Source: HGM04593 sp045630965 (lineage in GTDB: Bacteria; Bacteroidota; Bacteroidia; Bacteroidales; Bacteroidaceae). From it: 64,000 nt of DNA. The notes beneath the pieces are model-generated. The model saw only the letters and a program-made list of their open reading frames with translations, searched no databases and was not told the origin of the DNA. The stretch covers positions 124,001 to 188,000 of the forward strand of contig JAZQTU010000042.1 in the NCBI GenBank assembly GCA_045630965.1, given 5' to 3'. Position 1 is the first letter of the stretch. Every line of letters starts with the position of its first letter. Shown in pieces: positions 53,011-61,323 of the stretch. The position numbers were made by a program, and so were the translations under genes.

Positions 53011-54024
53011 TCAATGCAGGATCTTGTACAGCAGTTCACGCATAATCTCCGCATCGGGCAATTGGGCACCTTCGGCGCCCTTTGACTGCGCATCGGCAAG
53101 ACGAATGAGGTGCAATATTTCCATGACATGAACTGCACGGTAATTCTTCATTGCCTTGATATAGTCGCCTACACCCCATGCGCTCCTGAGTCCAAGGAAT
53201 TCAGCAACACCACGCTCGCTCTTGTCGGGAGCGTAGTAACACATCATGACATTGGAGAAAAAGCTGAAAAGCAATGCCAATGTCATCTGTATCGGGTTCT
53301 TCTTGGGGTTCTGTGCAAAATAGTTTATTATTTTATTTGCCTTGTAAACATCTTTGTTCACAAGAGCATTCTGCAACTCAAAATTGTTATATTCCTTGCT
53401 GATACCAATATGTTCCTCCACAAGGTCGGGAGTGATATTCACACTACCCTGCGGCAACGCTATGGCAAGTTTGTCTATCTCTCCTGCAATTCGTGACAGG
53501 TCGGCACCAATGGATTCACGCATCATAAGCACCGATTTGTTATCGGCTGTCAACCCTTTCTCACGAAGATAGTTGTTGATGAATGCCGGTAACTGGTCAT
53601 CACGCATTTTCTTTGAGTCAAGAACCACACCGCTACGTTCCAGTTCTGTAGCGACCTTCTTGCGCTTATCTATAGAGCCGTTCTTGTGTGCAAAGACCAA
53701 CACGGTTGTAGGTTGTGGAGCCTGAAGATAAAACAACAAGGAATCGATATTCCTGAGCATCTGCGCTTCCTTTACAACAATCACCTGGCGCTCAGCCATC
53801 ATGGGAAAACGCTTTGCTGCAGTAACAATGGTATCAATATCTGTATCGAGGCCATAATATACAGTCAGGTTGAAGTCGCGTTCGAACTCGTTGAGCGCAT
53901 TCTCCATGATGTAGTCGGTTATGCGGTCGGTAAAGTAACCTTCCTCACCCATCAGATAATATACAGGACGATATGTACCGCCCTTCAGTTCTGACATTAT
54001 GGTTTCGTAAGTATATTTTGCCAT
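53011..54024 (-). CDS. holA: DNA polymerase III subunit delta
   Basis: 337 residues. YRPVYYLMGEEGYFTDRITDYI (the delta-subunit version of a P-loop region), FPMMAERQVIVVKEAQML, SIGADLSRIAGEIDKLAI and the C-terminal collar domain are all recognisable. It opens the sliding clamp in the clamp loader. It is divergent from the HsdR_N-like gene, with a 71-nt gap containing a symmetrical promoter-like inverted repeat. Confidence 0.92.
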   Translation of the reverse strand: MAKYTYETIMSELKGGTYRPVYYLMGEEGYFTDRITDYIMENALNEFERDFNLTVYYGLDTDIDTIVTAAKRFPMMAERQVIVVKEAQMLRNIDSLLFYLQAPQPTTVLVFAHKNGSIDKRKKVATELERSGVVLDSKKMRDDQLPAFINNYLREKGLTADNKSVLMMRESIGADLSRIAGEIDKLAIALPQGSVNITPDLVEEHIGISKEYNNFELQNALVNKDVYKANKIINYFAQNPKKNPIQMTLALLFSFFSNVMMCYYAPDKSERGVAEFLGLRSAWGVGDYIKAMKNYRAVHVMEILHLIRLADAQSKGAEGAQLPDAEIMRELLYKILH

Positions 54025-54061
54025 ATTTTTATTTTAACACACAAAATACGGATAAAATCCC

Positions 54062-54091
54062 TATCTTTGTCAAGTTAGACCGACAAAGATA
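54062..54091. promoter_or_regulatory. Face-to-face -7 boxes between holA and its divergent neighbour
   Basis: TATCTTTGTC (54062-54071), 10 nt, GACAAAGATA (54082-54091): a perfect inverted repeat in which each arm holds an exact TATCTTTG -7 box, one per strand. The plus box would give a leader of about 20 nt for the gene at 54096; the minus box about 53 nt for holA. The two transcripts would overlap at their 5' ends. No -33 boxes were found. Confidence 0.55.
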
Positions 54092-54095
54092 CAAA

Positions 54096-54551
54096 ATGTC
54101 CGCATTAAACCTGCCTTCATACGATACAAAAATATGCGAGCGCGAAGGAAAACAGCAAATTTTTGACCCTTTGCGCAAATGCTACGTGGCATTGACACCC
54201 GAAGAATGGGTACGCCAGCATTTTGTAAATTACTTGACTGTATACAAAGGTTATCCCACTACCCTTACTGCCAATGAGGTTGCAATAAAGCTTAATAACA
54301 CCAACCGCCGATGCGATACTGTAGTTTATGACAAAGCCTTGCAGCCAAGAGTCATTGTTGAATACAAGGCACCAAGCGTAAAGATAACCAAAGAGGTTTT
54401 TGCACAGATTTCACGGTATAATCTTGTGCTCAAGGTCGATTATCTTATTATAAGCAACGGGCTACAGCACTACTGTTGCAAAATGGATTACGAAAAACAG
54501 AGTTATACTTTCCTGAATGAAATTCCCGATTACAACACAATAATCAAATAG
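54096..54551 (+). CDS. Stand-alone HsdR_N-like nuclease-fold protein
   Basis: 151 residues from the ATG at 54096 (MSALNLPSYDTKICEREG). It matches the N-terminal nuclease domain of type I restriction HsdR subunits: PEEWVRQHFVNYL, D74 in RRCDTVVYD, E89-x-K91 in VIVEYKAP and Q104 in FAQISRYN, i.e. a complete PD-(D/E)XK active site. There is no helicase, methylase or specificity subunit nearby, so this is not a restriction system. The same small gene is often next to holA in Bacteroides (recollection, not checked). The frame extends 41 codons upstream into the holA start, which is rejected because the -7 box lies there. Confidence 0.85.
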   Translation: MSALNLPSYDTKICEREGKQQIFDPLRKCYVALTPEEWVRQHFVNYLTVYKGYPTTLTANEVAIKLNNTNRRCDTVVYDKALQPRVIVEYKAPSVKITKEVFAQISRYNLVLKVDYLIISNGLQHYCCKMDYEKQSYTFLNEIPDYNTIIK

Positions 54552-54584
54552 AAACAGCGTGCTCAAGCACGCTGTTTCTATTTG
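54545..54584. terminator. 19-bp perfect palindrome carrying both stop codons
   Basis: Arms 54545-54563 and 54566-54584 are perfectly complementary with a CA centre. The TAG stop of the HsdR_N-like gene (54549-54551) and the TAG stop of the convergent amidase gene (CTA at 54578-54580) occupy mirror positions in the two arms. Confidence 0.85.
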
Positions 54585-55315
54585 TTCAACTTTGTCATTA
54601 CACGCAGTTTGTCAATCATCTCATTGTCCAGTTCCACCGTAATGCTTGCCTGACGACGCGGTGGGCATTTCGCCAATGTCTTGCCATAAGGGCTGAGTAT
54701 CACACTATGTCCCTTATAAGTTCCGTATTCGTCGGCACCTACCCTGTTGCTTGCAGCAACATAACAGATATTCTCTATTGCACGTGCACGTACAAGAGTG
54801 TCCCATGCAAGCAAGCGGCTGTCGGGGAAATTTGCCGAAATAAGAAGAACATCATATTCAGCCCTGTTATAAAGGAACACAGGGAAACGCAGGTCATAGC
54901 ATATGGCAGGACGGAAGCGAACACCACGCCACTCCCATATGACCTTGCCTTCACCTGACTCAAAAACCTTGTCCTCTCCACTGTATTCAAAGAGGTTGTG
55001 CTTGTCGTAATGCCCCATAACACCAGCGGGAGTGATAAAATACATACGGTTATAGTATTTACCATTATCATGTGTCATCACCGGGACAACCATTGCTGCA
55101 TCATACTCTACAGCGAGACGCTTCATTACCTGCACGGTAATGCCTTCTGCACCTTCGGCAACCCCTTTCGGCTGCATACAGAAACCGGTTGAGCACATTT
55201 CAGGGAAGAGATAGAGGTCGGCACGCTCGGCGTTTGCAACAAGCCTTTCAAGCCGTTTGACATTCGTTTCAACATCCTTCCAGGCGATATTCTGCTGTAT
55301 GACAGTTATTTTCAT
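54578..55315 (-). CDS. Nitrilase-superfamily carbon-nitrogen hydrolase (omega-amidase-like)
   Basis: 245 residues. The Glu-Lys-Cys triad is visible: Glu in LFPEMCSTGF (about residue 39), Lys in HYDKHNLFEYSGED (about residue 106) and Cys in AICYDLRFPVF (about residue 139). The FPEMCSTGF and YDKHNLF wording resembles YafV/omega-amidases that hydrolyse alpha-ketoglutaramate and similar amides. There is no signal peptide. The exact substrate is unproven. Confidence 0.88.
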   Translation of the reverse strand: MKITVIQQNIAWKDVETNVKRLERLVANAERADLYLFPEMCSTGFCMQPKGVAEGAEGITVQVMKRLAVEYDAAMVVPVMTHDNGKYYNRMYFITPAGVMGHYDKHNLFEYSGEDKVFESGEGKVIWEWRGVRFRPAICYDLRFPVFLYNRAEYDVLLISANFPDSRLLAWDTLVRARAIENICYVAASNRVGADEYGTYKGHSVILSPYGKTLAKCPPRRQASITVELDNEMIDKLRVMTKLNK

Positions 55316-55335
55316 ATTGTATAATTATATAGACA

Positions 55336-55364
55336 ATGAGGGTGACGTTTCCAGTCACCCTCAT
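55336..55364 (-). terminator. Hairpin after acyl-activating enzyme C
   Basis: 11-bp perfect stem (ATGAGGGTGAC and complement), 7-nt loop, in the gap between the AMP-binding gene (ends 55383) and the amidase start (55315). There is no T-run, so it may be partial. Confidence 0.6.
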
Positions 55365-55382
55365 CATGTAAGTTTCCTTTAT

Positions 55383-57062
55383 TTATGAATACATGTATCT
55401 CTTGATACTCTGCTTAGGAGTCTTCTCGAATGTCTCACGACGTATTTCGGTATATCCGATCTTGCTGTATGCTGCAAGTTCAGAGTTCAATGCAAGTACA
55501 TTTTCGTTAACAATCTTCTCGAGCTGTTCATCGCTGATACCAGCCTTCTTTGCACCATCATAGTCGGCCACAACAAGGGCAACAAGCGCATTCTTGCGAC
55601 CTACAACAAGAGATTCAACAATATATGGAAGGTTGTTTATCTTGTCTTCAATCTCTTCTGGGTAGATATTCTGACCACTAGCGGTAAGAATCATATTCTT
55701 GCAACGGCCCTTGATGAAAAGGTTAGCCTTGGCATCGAACACACCCATGTCACCTGTACGCAACCAACCGTCTTTTGTAAACGCAGCTTTTGTAGCCTCT
55801 TCGTTATTGTAATAACCAAGCATCACAGCATCTCCCTTAACCTGAATTTCACCAAGTACACGACGTGGGTTAGCAGAATCGATACGTATTTCGATAGGAT
55901 GAGCATTGGTACCACATGAATACTTTACATATTCGCTCTTGTCGCGGTATGAGATAAGAGGACCACATTCTGTCATACCATAACCAACAACATATGGGAA
56001 ATTCATACGCTTGAGCAAATCCTCAACTTCGCGGTTAAGAGCTGCACCACCAATTATTACACCTGTTGTAAAGCCATTACCGAAGGCATCGAGCAAAGAC
56101 TTACGTATTTTGTTGAGTACAATTTTATCCAATACCGGTATCTTAAGCAACAGTTTTGCAGGAAACTTGCGTGTTGCAGGGAATACCTTTGACTTGAATA
56201 TCTTCTCTATTACCATTGGAACAGTCAAGAACATGAACGGCTTTACAGCAGCAAGACCAGCCAAAAGACGTGCAGGTGTAGGCTTGCCTGGCATAACGAA
56301 TACGTGACAACCGCTTGAAAGAGGGAATATCACATCAAATGCCTGACCAAACATATGAGCCATAGGAAGAATGGCAAATATATGACCACCGACACATCTA
56401 GGAATTTCACGGAAGCCAAATTCGAGGTTTGCAGTCAAAGAACGTGCAGGAAGAACAACACCCTTTGATGTTGCACTTGTAGTTCCCGATGTAAAGCTTA
56501 TCTCAACAGGAGCATTAAGATCGCGCTCCTCCTTATAATAATTGATAGACTCTGCAGTCAGGCCATTCGGATGGCGCGAAGAGAGGTGTTCATCAATAGT
56601 TTTATTAACCTTCGCCAGCACACCTGATGAATCACGCAATACAGAAATATCTTTGATATTAAGTATACCTACAAAGCCTTTAGTCTCCTCAAGCTTCTCA
56701 ATAAGTTCTGGAGCAGCACTAAAACCATTATAAGCTATATCATCAGCAATCAACATCTTACACTCCGAAAATGCGCCAAGTTCAGCAACTGCTGCAGGCA
56801 AGAAGTCCGGCAAGAAAGGAACGGTTATCGCATCATATGTAAGAGTCGCATAATAGGCGATACACCATTCTGCTGAGTTACGGGCATAGATAGCAATCTT
56901 ATCACCCTTCTTTATACCTGATTCCTCAAAGAGAATGTGATATTTCTCAATACATTCCGCCATTTGAGCATAAGTATAAGTTTCCTTACCAAAGTTTGTA
57001 ACTGCAGGTAAATCCCAATACTTCTTTACAGAATCATTAAAATAGCTTATAAAATGTCTCAT
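55383..57062 (-). CDS. AMP-binding acyl-CoA/acyl-ACP synthetase, paralog C
   Basis: 559 residues, ANL-superfamily adenylating enzyme. GYGMTECGPL, LRTGDMG, GRCKNMILTASGQNIYPEEIE and the C-terminal Lys in KTPKQSIKRYMY are intact. The phosphate loop is unusual: FTSGTTSATSKGVVL is one residue longer than the family SGTTGxPKG and lacks the Pro. It probably activates a fatty acid. It is separated from paralogs A and B by a terminator and a repeat-filled gap, so it is likely expressed on its own. Confidence 0.88.
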   Translation of the reverse strand: MRHFISYFNDSVKKYWDLPAVTNFGKETYTYAQMAECIEKYHILFEESGIKKGDKIAIYARNSAEWCIAYYATLTYDAITVPFLPDFLPAAVAELGAFSECKMLIADDIAYNGFSAAPELIEKLEETKGFVGILNIKDISVLRDSSGVLAKVNKTIDEHLSSRHPNGLTAESINYYKEERDLNAPVEISFTSGTTSATSKGVVLPARSLTANLEFGFREIPRCVGGHIFAILPMAHMFGQAFDVIFPLSSGCHVFVMPGKPTPARLLAGLAAVKPFMFLTVPMVIEKIFKSKVFPATRKFPAKLLLKIPVLDKIVLNKIRKSLLDAFGNGFTTGVIIGGAALNREVEDLLKRMNFPYVVGYGMTECGPLISYRDKSEYVKYSCGTNAHPIEIRIDSANPRRVLGEIQVKGDAVMLGYYNNEEATKAAFTKDGWLRTGDMGVFDAKANLFIKGRCKNMILTASGQNIYPEEIEDKINNLPYIVESLVVGRKNALVALVVADYDGAKKAGISDEQLEKIVNENVLALNSELAAYSKIGYTEIRRETFEKTPKQSIKRYMYS

Positions 57063-57121
57063 GTTAATGTTGTGTATTTAGTTTGTTATTTCTATTACTT
57101 TATTAATTTGCGCCAATTTTC

Positions 57122-57321
57122 GCAAAGTTTATTTGCAAGTTTCACAGCGAGTGCAACCAATTTTAGCAAAGTCTTTCATGCTTGCCATGAAATCATGTTC
57201 CTTCAACTATTTATTTTGCAATAATTGTGCAAACGAGCGAAACGCAAGTTTACTTGTAAGTTTCACAGCGAGTGAAGCCAATTTTCGCAAAGTTTTTCAT
57301 GCTTGCTATGAAAAACTTTGC
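57122..57321 (+). repeat. Two tandem copies of the hairpin repeat family
   Basis: The gap 57063-57535 has no gene. It holds two related units about 120 bp apart, each with an AAGTTTxxTTGxAAG core, TTTCACAGCGAGTG and CCAATTTTxGCAAAG (copy 1 from 57122, copy 2 from 57243). Copy 2 ends in a perfect 14-bp hairpin (57287-57300 with 57308-57321). Copy 2 is preceded by AACGAGCGAAA, as at 34690. The rest of the gap is AT-rich with nothing recognised. Confidence 0.7.
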
Positions 57322-57481
57322 AAATATCTATATTTTTTTTGAAACAACAATCATTGTTTGCACATTTTAACCCAAAATGTGCAGTTTTACATTAGTCAAA
57401 AGTATAAAACAGATGTATTTTTAACACATATTAACTCTTTCGACAGTTTTTACTAATCAATTTCTGCGAATATAAGCATAA

Positions 57482-57517
57482 AAAATGAACGCACCTCAAA
57501 AGAAGCGCGTTCATTTT
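57482..57517 (-). terminator. Terminator of acyl-activating enzyme B
   Basis: 11-bp stem (AAAATGAACGC and complement, 57482-57492 and 57507-57517) with a 14-nt loop. On the minus strand it ends in TTTTT. It starts 19 nt after the stop codon of paralog B. Confidence 0.7.
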
Positions 57518-57535
57518 CACATAAACAACAAGTTA

Positions 57536-59209
57536 TCACTTATACATGAACCTCTTTATACTCAACTTAGGTGTCTTCTCAAAAGGTTCATTCTTTATTT
57601 CGCAAACGGTCAACTTGCTATATACAGGAAGTTTCTCATTAAGCGCAAAGAGGTTCTGCTCCATAACCTTCTGAAGTTCCTCTGCTGAAATACCGGCTTC
57701 CTTAACAGCATCAGGGTTAGGAACTATAATAGCTACCAATCCATGTTTGCGTCCAACCACCAAAGATTCTGCAACCATTGGCAACTGGTTTATAAGATCT
57801 TCAATCTCTTCGGGATACACATTCTGTCCGTTAGCAGTAAGAATCATATTCTTGCAACGTCCCTTGATGAATATGTTCTCATTCTTGTCCATAAGACCCA
57901 TATCACCGGTCTTCAACCAGCCATCGCTTGTGAATGTTGCATTTGTAGCCTCTTCATTCTTGTAGTATCCGTCCATCACCGAAGCGCCCTTTGCCTGTAT
58001 TTCACCAGGAATTCTCGCCGGGTTACTTGAATCAATACGGATTTCTACACCAGGATGTGCTACAGCACCACATGAACGGATGACAAAGTCCTGCCATCTC
58101 TTATAGCTGAGCAATGGACCACATTCTGTCATACCATAACCGACTGTATAAGGCAACCTTACTTTCTTCATCACCTTTTCAACCTCCTTGTTCAAGGCTG
58201 CACCACCAAGAATAATGCCACCCTTTTCGATATTGCCACCGAATGTCTCAATAAGAGTCTTACGCACCTTATTATATATTACAGAGTTCAATCCAGGTAT
58301 TGCAAGGAGCACCTTCATAGGAGTTGTCTGCAATTTAGGCATAACCTTTGCACGGAAAATCTTCTCTATAAGCAAAGGAACTGTCAAGAACATGAATGGC
58401 TTGACATCGGCAAGAGCCTTCAGCAAACGCGCGGGAATAGGTTTCTCTGTAAAGATATTAATGTGACAACCACATGTAAATGGATATACAAAGTCAAAGA
58501 TTTGACCAAAAATATGTGCCAATGGCAAGATTGACAACAGTTTGTCATTTGCATCAGCAGGGATGTGGTCACGTGCGAACTGTACGTTTGATGATATTGA
58601 ACGTGCTGAAAGCATCACACCTTTAGGAGAACTGCTTGTACCGGATGTATAGCTTATGACAGAAATGGCATCAAAATCGTTCTTCTTGTAGTCGATGTTT
58701 TCAGGAGCTACGCCATTTGGGAAACGCTTGGCAAATGCAGCTTCCACCTTCTTGTCAATATTGTCAAGTTTTCCGTCGCAGTTGACAAGCACTCCAAGAC
58801 CTGCAACATTTACGAGGCCACAGAAATCGGCAAAGCCCTCAAACTGAGGCAGAACCTTGTCTCGTTCAAGACCTGCAAATATAGAATTGTCAACAATAAG
58901 CAGACGACTGTCCGATAGACGGGTCAAATCAGCTATATTCTGAGGAAGGAAATCAGCCAACAAAGGTACACATACCGCATCGTATGAAGTTACTGCAAAA
59001 TATGCAATACACCATTCTGCTGAATTACGTGAGCAGATAGCAATTTTCTCACCTTTCTTGATACCGCACTCCTCAAACAGAAGATGCATCTTTTCTATTT
59101 CAGTTGCAACATCACCATAAGTAAATGTGTTTGCTCCATAATTACTCAACGCTGGACGATTCCAGTTGGCTTTTATGGACTCATCAACATAAGACAAAAA
59201 GTGTTTCAT
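57536..59209 (-). CDS. AMP-binding acyl-CoA/acyl-ACP synthetase, paralog B
   Basis: 557 residues. Same architecture as its neighbours: phosphate loop YTSGTSSSPKGVML (Ser where the usual motif has T-G), GYGMTECGPLLSY, LKTGDMGL, GRCKNMILTANGQNVYPEEIE and the C-terminal KTPKLSIKRFMY with the catalytic Lys. It is cotranscribed with paralog A (20-nt gap) and ends at a terminator. Likely a fatty acid activator; acyl acceptor (CoA or ACP) unknown. Confidence 0.88.
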   Translation of the reverse strand: MKHFLSYVDESIKANWNRPALSNYGANTFTYGDVATEIEKMHLLFEECGIKKGEKIAICSRNSAEWCIAYFAVTSYDAVCVPLLADFLPQNIADLTRLSDSRLLIVDNSIFAGLERDKVLPQFEGFADFCGLVNVAGLGVLVNCDGKLDNIDKKVEAAFAKRFPNGVAPENIDYKKNDFDAISVISYTSGTSSSPKGVMLSARSISSNVQFARDHIPADANDKLLSILPLAHIFGQIFDFVYPFTCGCHINIFTEKPIPARLLKALADVKPFMFLTVPLLIEKIFRAKVMPKLQTTPMKVLLAIPGLNSVIYNKVRKTLIETFGGNIEKGGIILGGAALNKEVEKVMKKVRLPYTVGYGMTECGPLLSYKRWQDFVIRSCGAVAHPGVEIRIDSSNPARIPGEIQAKGASVMDGYYKNEEATNATFTSDGWLKTGDMGLMDKNENIFIKGRCKNMILTANGQNVYPEEIEDLINQLPMVAESLVVGRKHGLVAIIVPNPDAVKEAGISAEELQKVMEQNLFALNEKLPVYSKLTVCEIKNEPFEKTPKLSIKRFMYK

Positions 59210-59229
59210 AATATTATAGAATAGTTATA

Positions 59230-60909
59230 TCAGTTATACATAAATCTTTTGATACTCTGTTTTGGTGTTTTTTCAAACGGCTCATCACGGAACTCGCAAC
59301 GTGCTATCTGACTGTATGCAGGTAATTTGGCATTCAGTGCTACAATAGATTTCTCAACAGCGGCAACAGCCTGTTCATTATCCAGACCTGCGTTCTTGGC
59401 AGCATCATTGTCAACAACAACTATTGCGACTACAGCATGATTCCTGCCGACAACAAGGCTTTCTGTAACATAAGGAAGACGGTTTATCAATTCCTCAATC
59501 TCTTCTGGGTAAATATTCTGACCGCTACCGGTAAGAATCATATTCTTGCAACGTCCTTTTATAAACACGGTTCCGTATCTGTTCTGTGTACCCATGTCAC
59601 CGGTTTTCAACCAACCATCGTGTGTAAAAGATGATTTCGTTGCCTCATCATTCTTATAATATCCTATTGTAACAACATCGCCACGAACCTGAATTTCTCC
59701 CGGGAATTTTGACGGACGGTCAGAATCTATACGCAATTCAAGATTTGACTTAACAACACCACCCCTGTCATCGATAGAAGGATGTGATGATGCCACATAG
59801 CTAATCAGAGGACCACATTCGGTCATGCCATACCCCACAGCAAACGGTATCTTGATACTCTTCATAACCTTCTCAACATCCTTGCTGATTGCAGCACCAC
59901 CAATAAAGAAACCAGCTTTTGAAAGGTTTCCTCCGAATGTATCGATAATCTTTGAACGTACTTTGGCAAGTATCAACTGACGCACACCCGGTATTGCAAG
60001 AAGGAACTTCATTACTGGCTTACGCAAAGTTGGTATAACCTTTGAACGGAACACCTTTTCTACGAGCAATGGTACAGTAAGGAATATAAATGGTTTTACT
60101 GTTGCAAGAGCCTTCAAAAGACGTGCCGGGACAGGTTTTTCCGTGAAGATGTTGATGTGACATCCGCAAGAAATAAGGAAGAGAAAATCAAACGCAAGAC
60201 CAAAGATATGCGCAAACGGCAATATAGAAAGAGTATTTCCCGGTTCAGCGACAGCTACAGGAACGAGCTTGCGCGCAATCTCCACATTACCGGACAATGA
60301 TTTTGCCTGTAACATAACACCCTTTGGAGAGCTGCTCGTACCTGAAGTATAACTGATAACGGCAAGACTGTCCAGATTTCCTGGATTGAATTCTACATCA
60401 TCAGCACTCATTCCACATGGATAACGGGTATCAAAAACCTCATCTACCTTTTTATTATTAATACTATAAGTACCACCGACACCTTCAACAGCATTAAGTG
60501 TCACAATATCTACAAGACCGATAAAATTTTCAATTCCGGCAAAACCGCCAAGAACATTGTCGCGTTGCATAGACGCAATCACGCTTTTATCGACAAATAG
60601 AATACGGCTGTCAGATGCCTTAGTGAGGTTGAGAATATTTTCAGGTGTGAAATCTGAAAGCAATGGTACAGCCACTGCATTATAGGATGCAATAGCAAGA
60701 AAGGTTACACACCACTCTGCAGAACTGCGTGCGCAAATTGCAATGTGATCACCCTTTTTAATACCACATTGTTCAAATATTATATGCAATCTCGCAACAT
60801 TTATAGCAACATCAGAATAAGACATGCTGTTCGCTCCAAAGTTTGTTATCGCAGGTTTATTCCAATTATCCTTAATCGCCTCTTGAATGTAATACAAATA
60901 GTGTTTCAT
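59230..60909 (-). CDS. AMP-binding acyl-CoA/acyl-ACP synthetase, paralog A
   Basis: 559 residues, first gene of the A-B pair. Phosphate loop YTSGTSSSPKGVML, GYGMTECGPLISY, LKTGDMGT, GRCKNMILTGSGQNIYPEEIE and KTPKQSIKRFMY are present. The N-terminal GANSMSYSDVAINVARLH and CARSSAEWCVTF align readily with B and C, showing tandem duplication. Between this gene and the carboxyltransferase is a 414-nt gap containing two 20-bp repeats, but no clear promoter for this strand was recognised. Confidence 0.88.
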   Translation of the reverse strand: MKHYLYYIQEAIKDNWNKPAITNFGANSMSYSDVAINVARLHIIFEQCGIKKGDHIAICARSSAEWCVTFLAIASYNAVAVPLLSDFTPENILNLTKASDSRILFVDKSVIASMQRDNVLGGFAGIENFIGLVDIVTLNAVEGVGGTYSINNKKVDEVFDTRYPCGMSADDVEFNPGNLDSLAVISYTSGTSSSPKGVMLQAKSLSGNVEIARKLVPVAVAEPGNTLSILPFAHIFGLAFDFLFLISCGCHINIFTEKPVPARLLKALATVKPFIFLTVPLLVEKVFRSKVIPTLRKPVMKFLLAIPGVRQLILAKVRSKIIDTFGGNLSKAGFFIGGAAISKDVEKVMKSIKIPFAVGYGMTECGPLISYVASSHPSIDDRGGVVKSNLELRIDSDRPSKFPGEIQVRGDVVTIGYYKNDEATKSSFTHDGWLKTGDMGTQNRYGTVFIKGRCKNMILTGSGQNIYPEEIEELINRLPYVTESLVVGRNHAVVAIVVVDNDAAKNAGLDNEQAVAAVEKSIVALNAKLPAYSQIARCEFRDEPFEKTPKQSIKRFMYN

Positions 60910-61011
60910 TTTATACAGTTTTCAACATAATTCTGTGCAAAGTTCGCATATCATTTTATAAGTTGTGTTTTTTAGCGATATAGAGGGGATTGTATTGGTA
61001 TAATTTTGAAA

Positions 61012-61052
61012 TAAGTGGCGAATTTTTGTATTTAGTGGCGAATTACGGTATT
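61012..61052 (+). repeat. Two tandem ~20-bp repeats
   Basis: TAAGTGGCGAATTTTTGTAT followed directly by TAGTGGCGAATTACGGTATT: the shared AGTGGCGAATT core recurs with a period of about two helical turns. It lies in the divergent gap between paralog A and the carboxyltransferase gene. Regulator binding is possible; otherwise the 414-nt gap shows only AT-rich sequence and the -7 box at 61200. Confidence 0.45.
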
Positions 61053-61199
61053 AAATTTATTAGAAAAAGTCTAGAATTTATACATTTCACCACAGTTCGC
61101 AAAGAAGATTGCACATTTTGAACAAATATTTGTAATAAGAAGTTGCAATGTTTTTTCATAAAAAACATCTATAAAAATAGGTTATTATAATAAAGAGGT

Positions 61200-61207
61200 T
61201 ATCTTTG
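61200..61207 (+). promoter_or_regulatory. -7 box of the carboxyltransferase gene
   Basis: TATCTTTG, exact consensus, 117 nt before the ATG at 61324. The long leader contains AAGCAATG (61214-61221) and its complement CATTGCTT (61272-61279). The upstream extension of the frame to 61219 would start only a few bases from the predicted transcript start and is rejected. Confidence 0.55.
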
Positions 61208-61323
61208 CAAAACAAGCAATGCAAAAACAGCACCCATTTGCGTCAAAAACAAATTGTTCTGTTTGCATGTTTCATTGCTTTTGCAATACACAAATACAAA
61301 AAGGACCTTTATACTACAAAATC

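Noticed and set aside
54096..54551. Type I restriction-modification system
   Set aside because: Only the small HsdR_N-like nuclease domain is present, with no helicase, HsdM or HsdS gene in the surrounding sequence.
61219..61323. 35-codon cysteine-rich N-terminal extension of the carboxyltransferase
   Set aside because: It begins about 12 nt after the -7 box, is unlike family N-termini, and the ATG at 61324 fits the conserved start.
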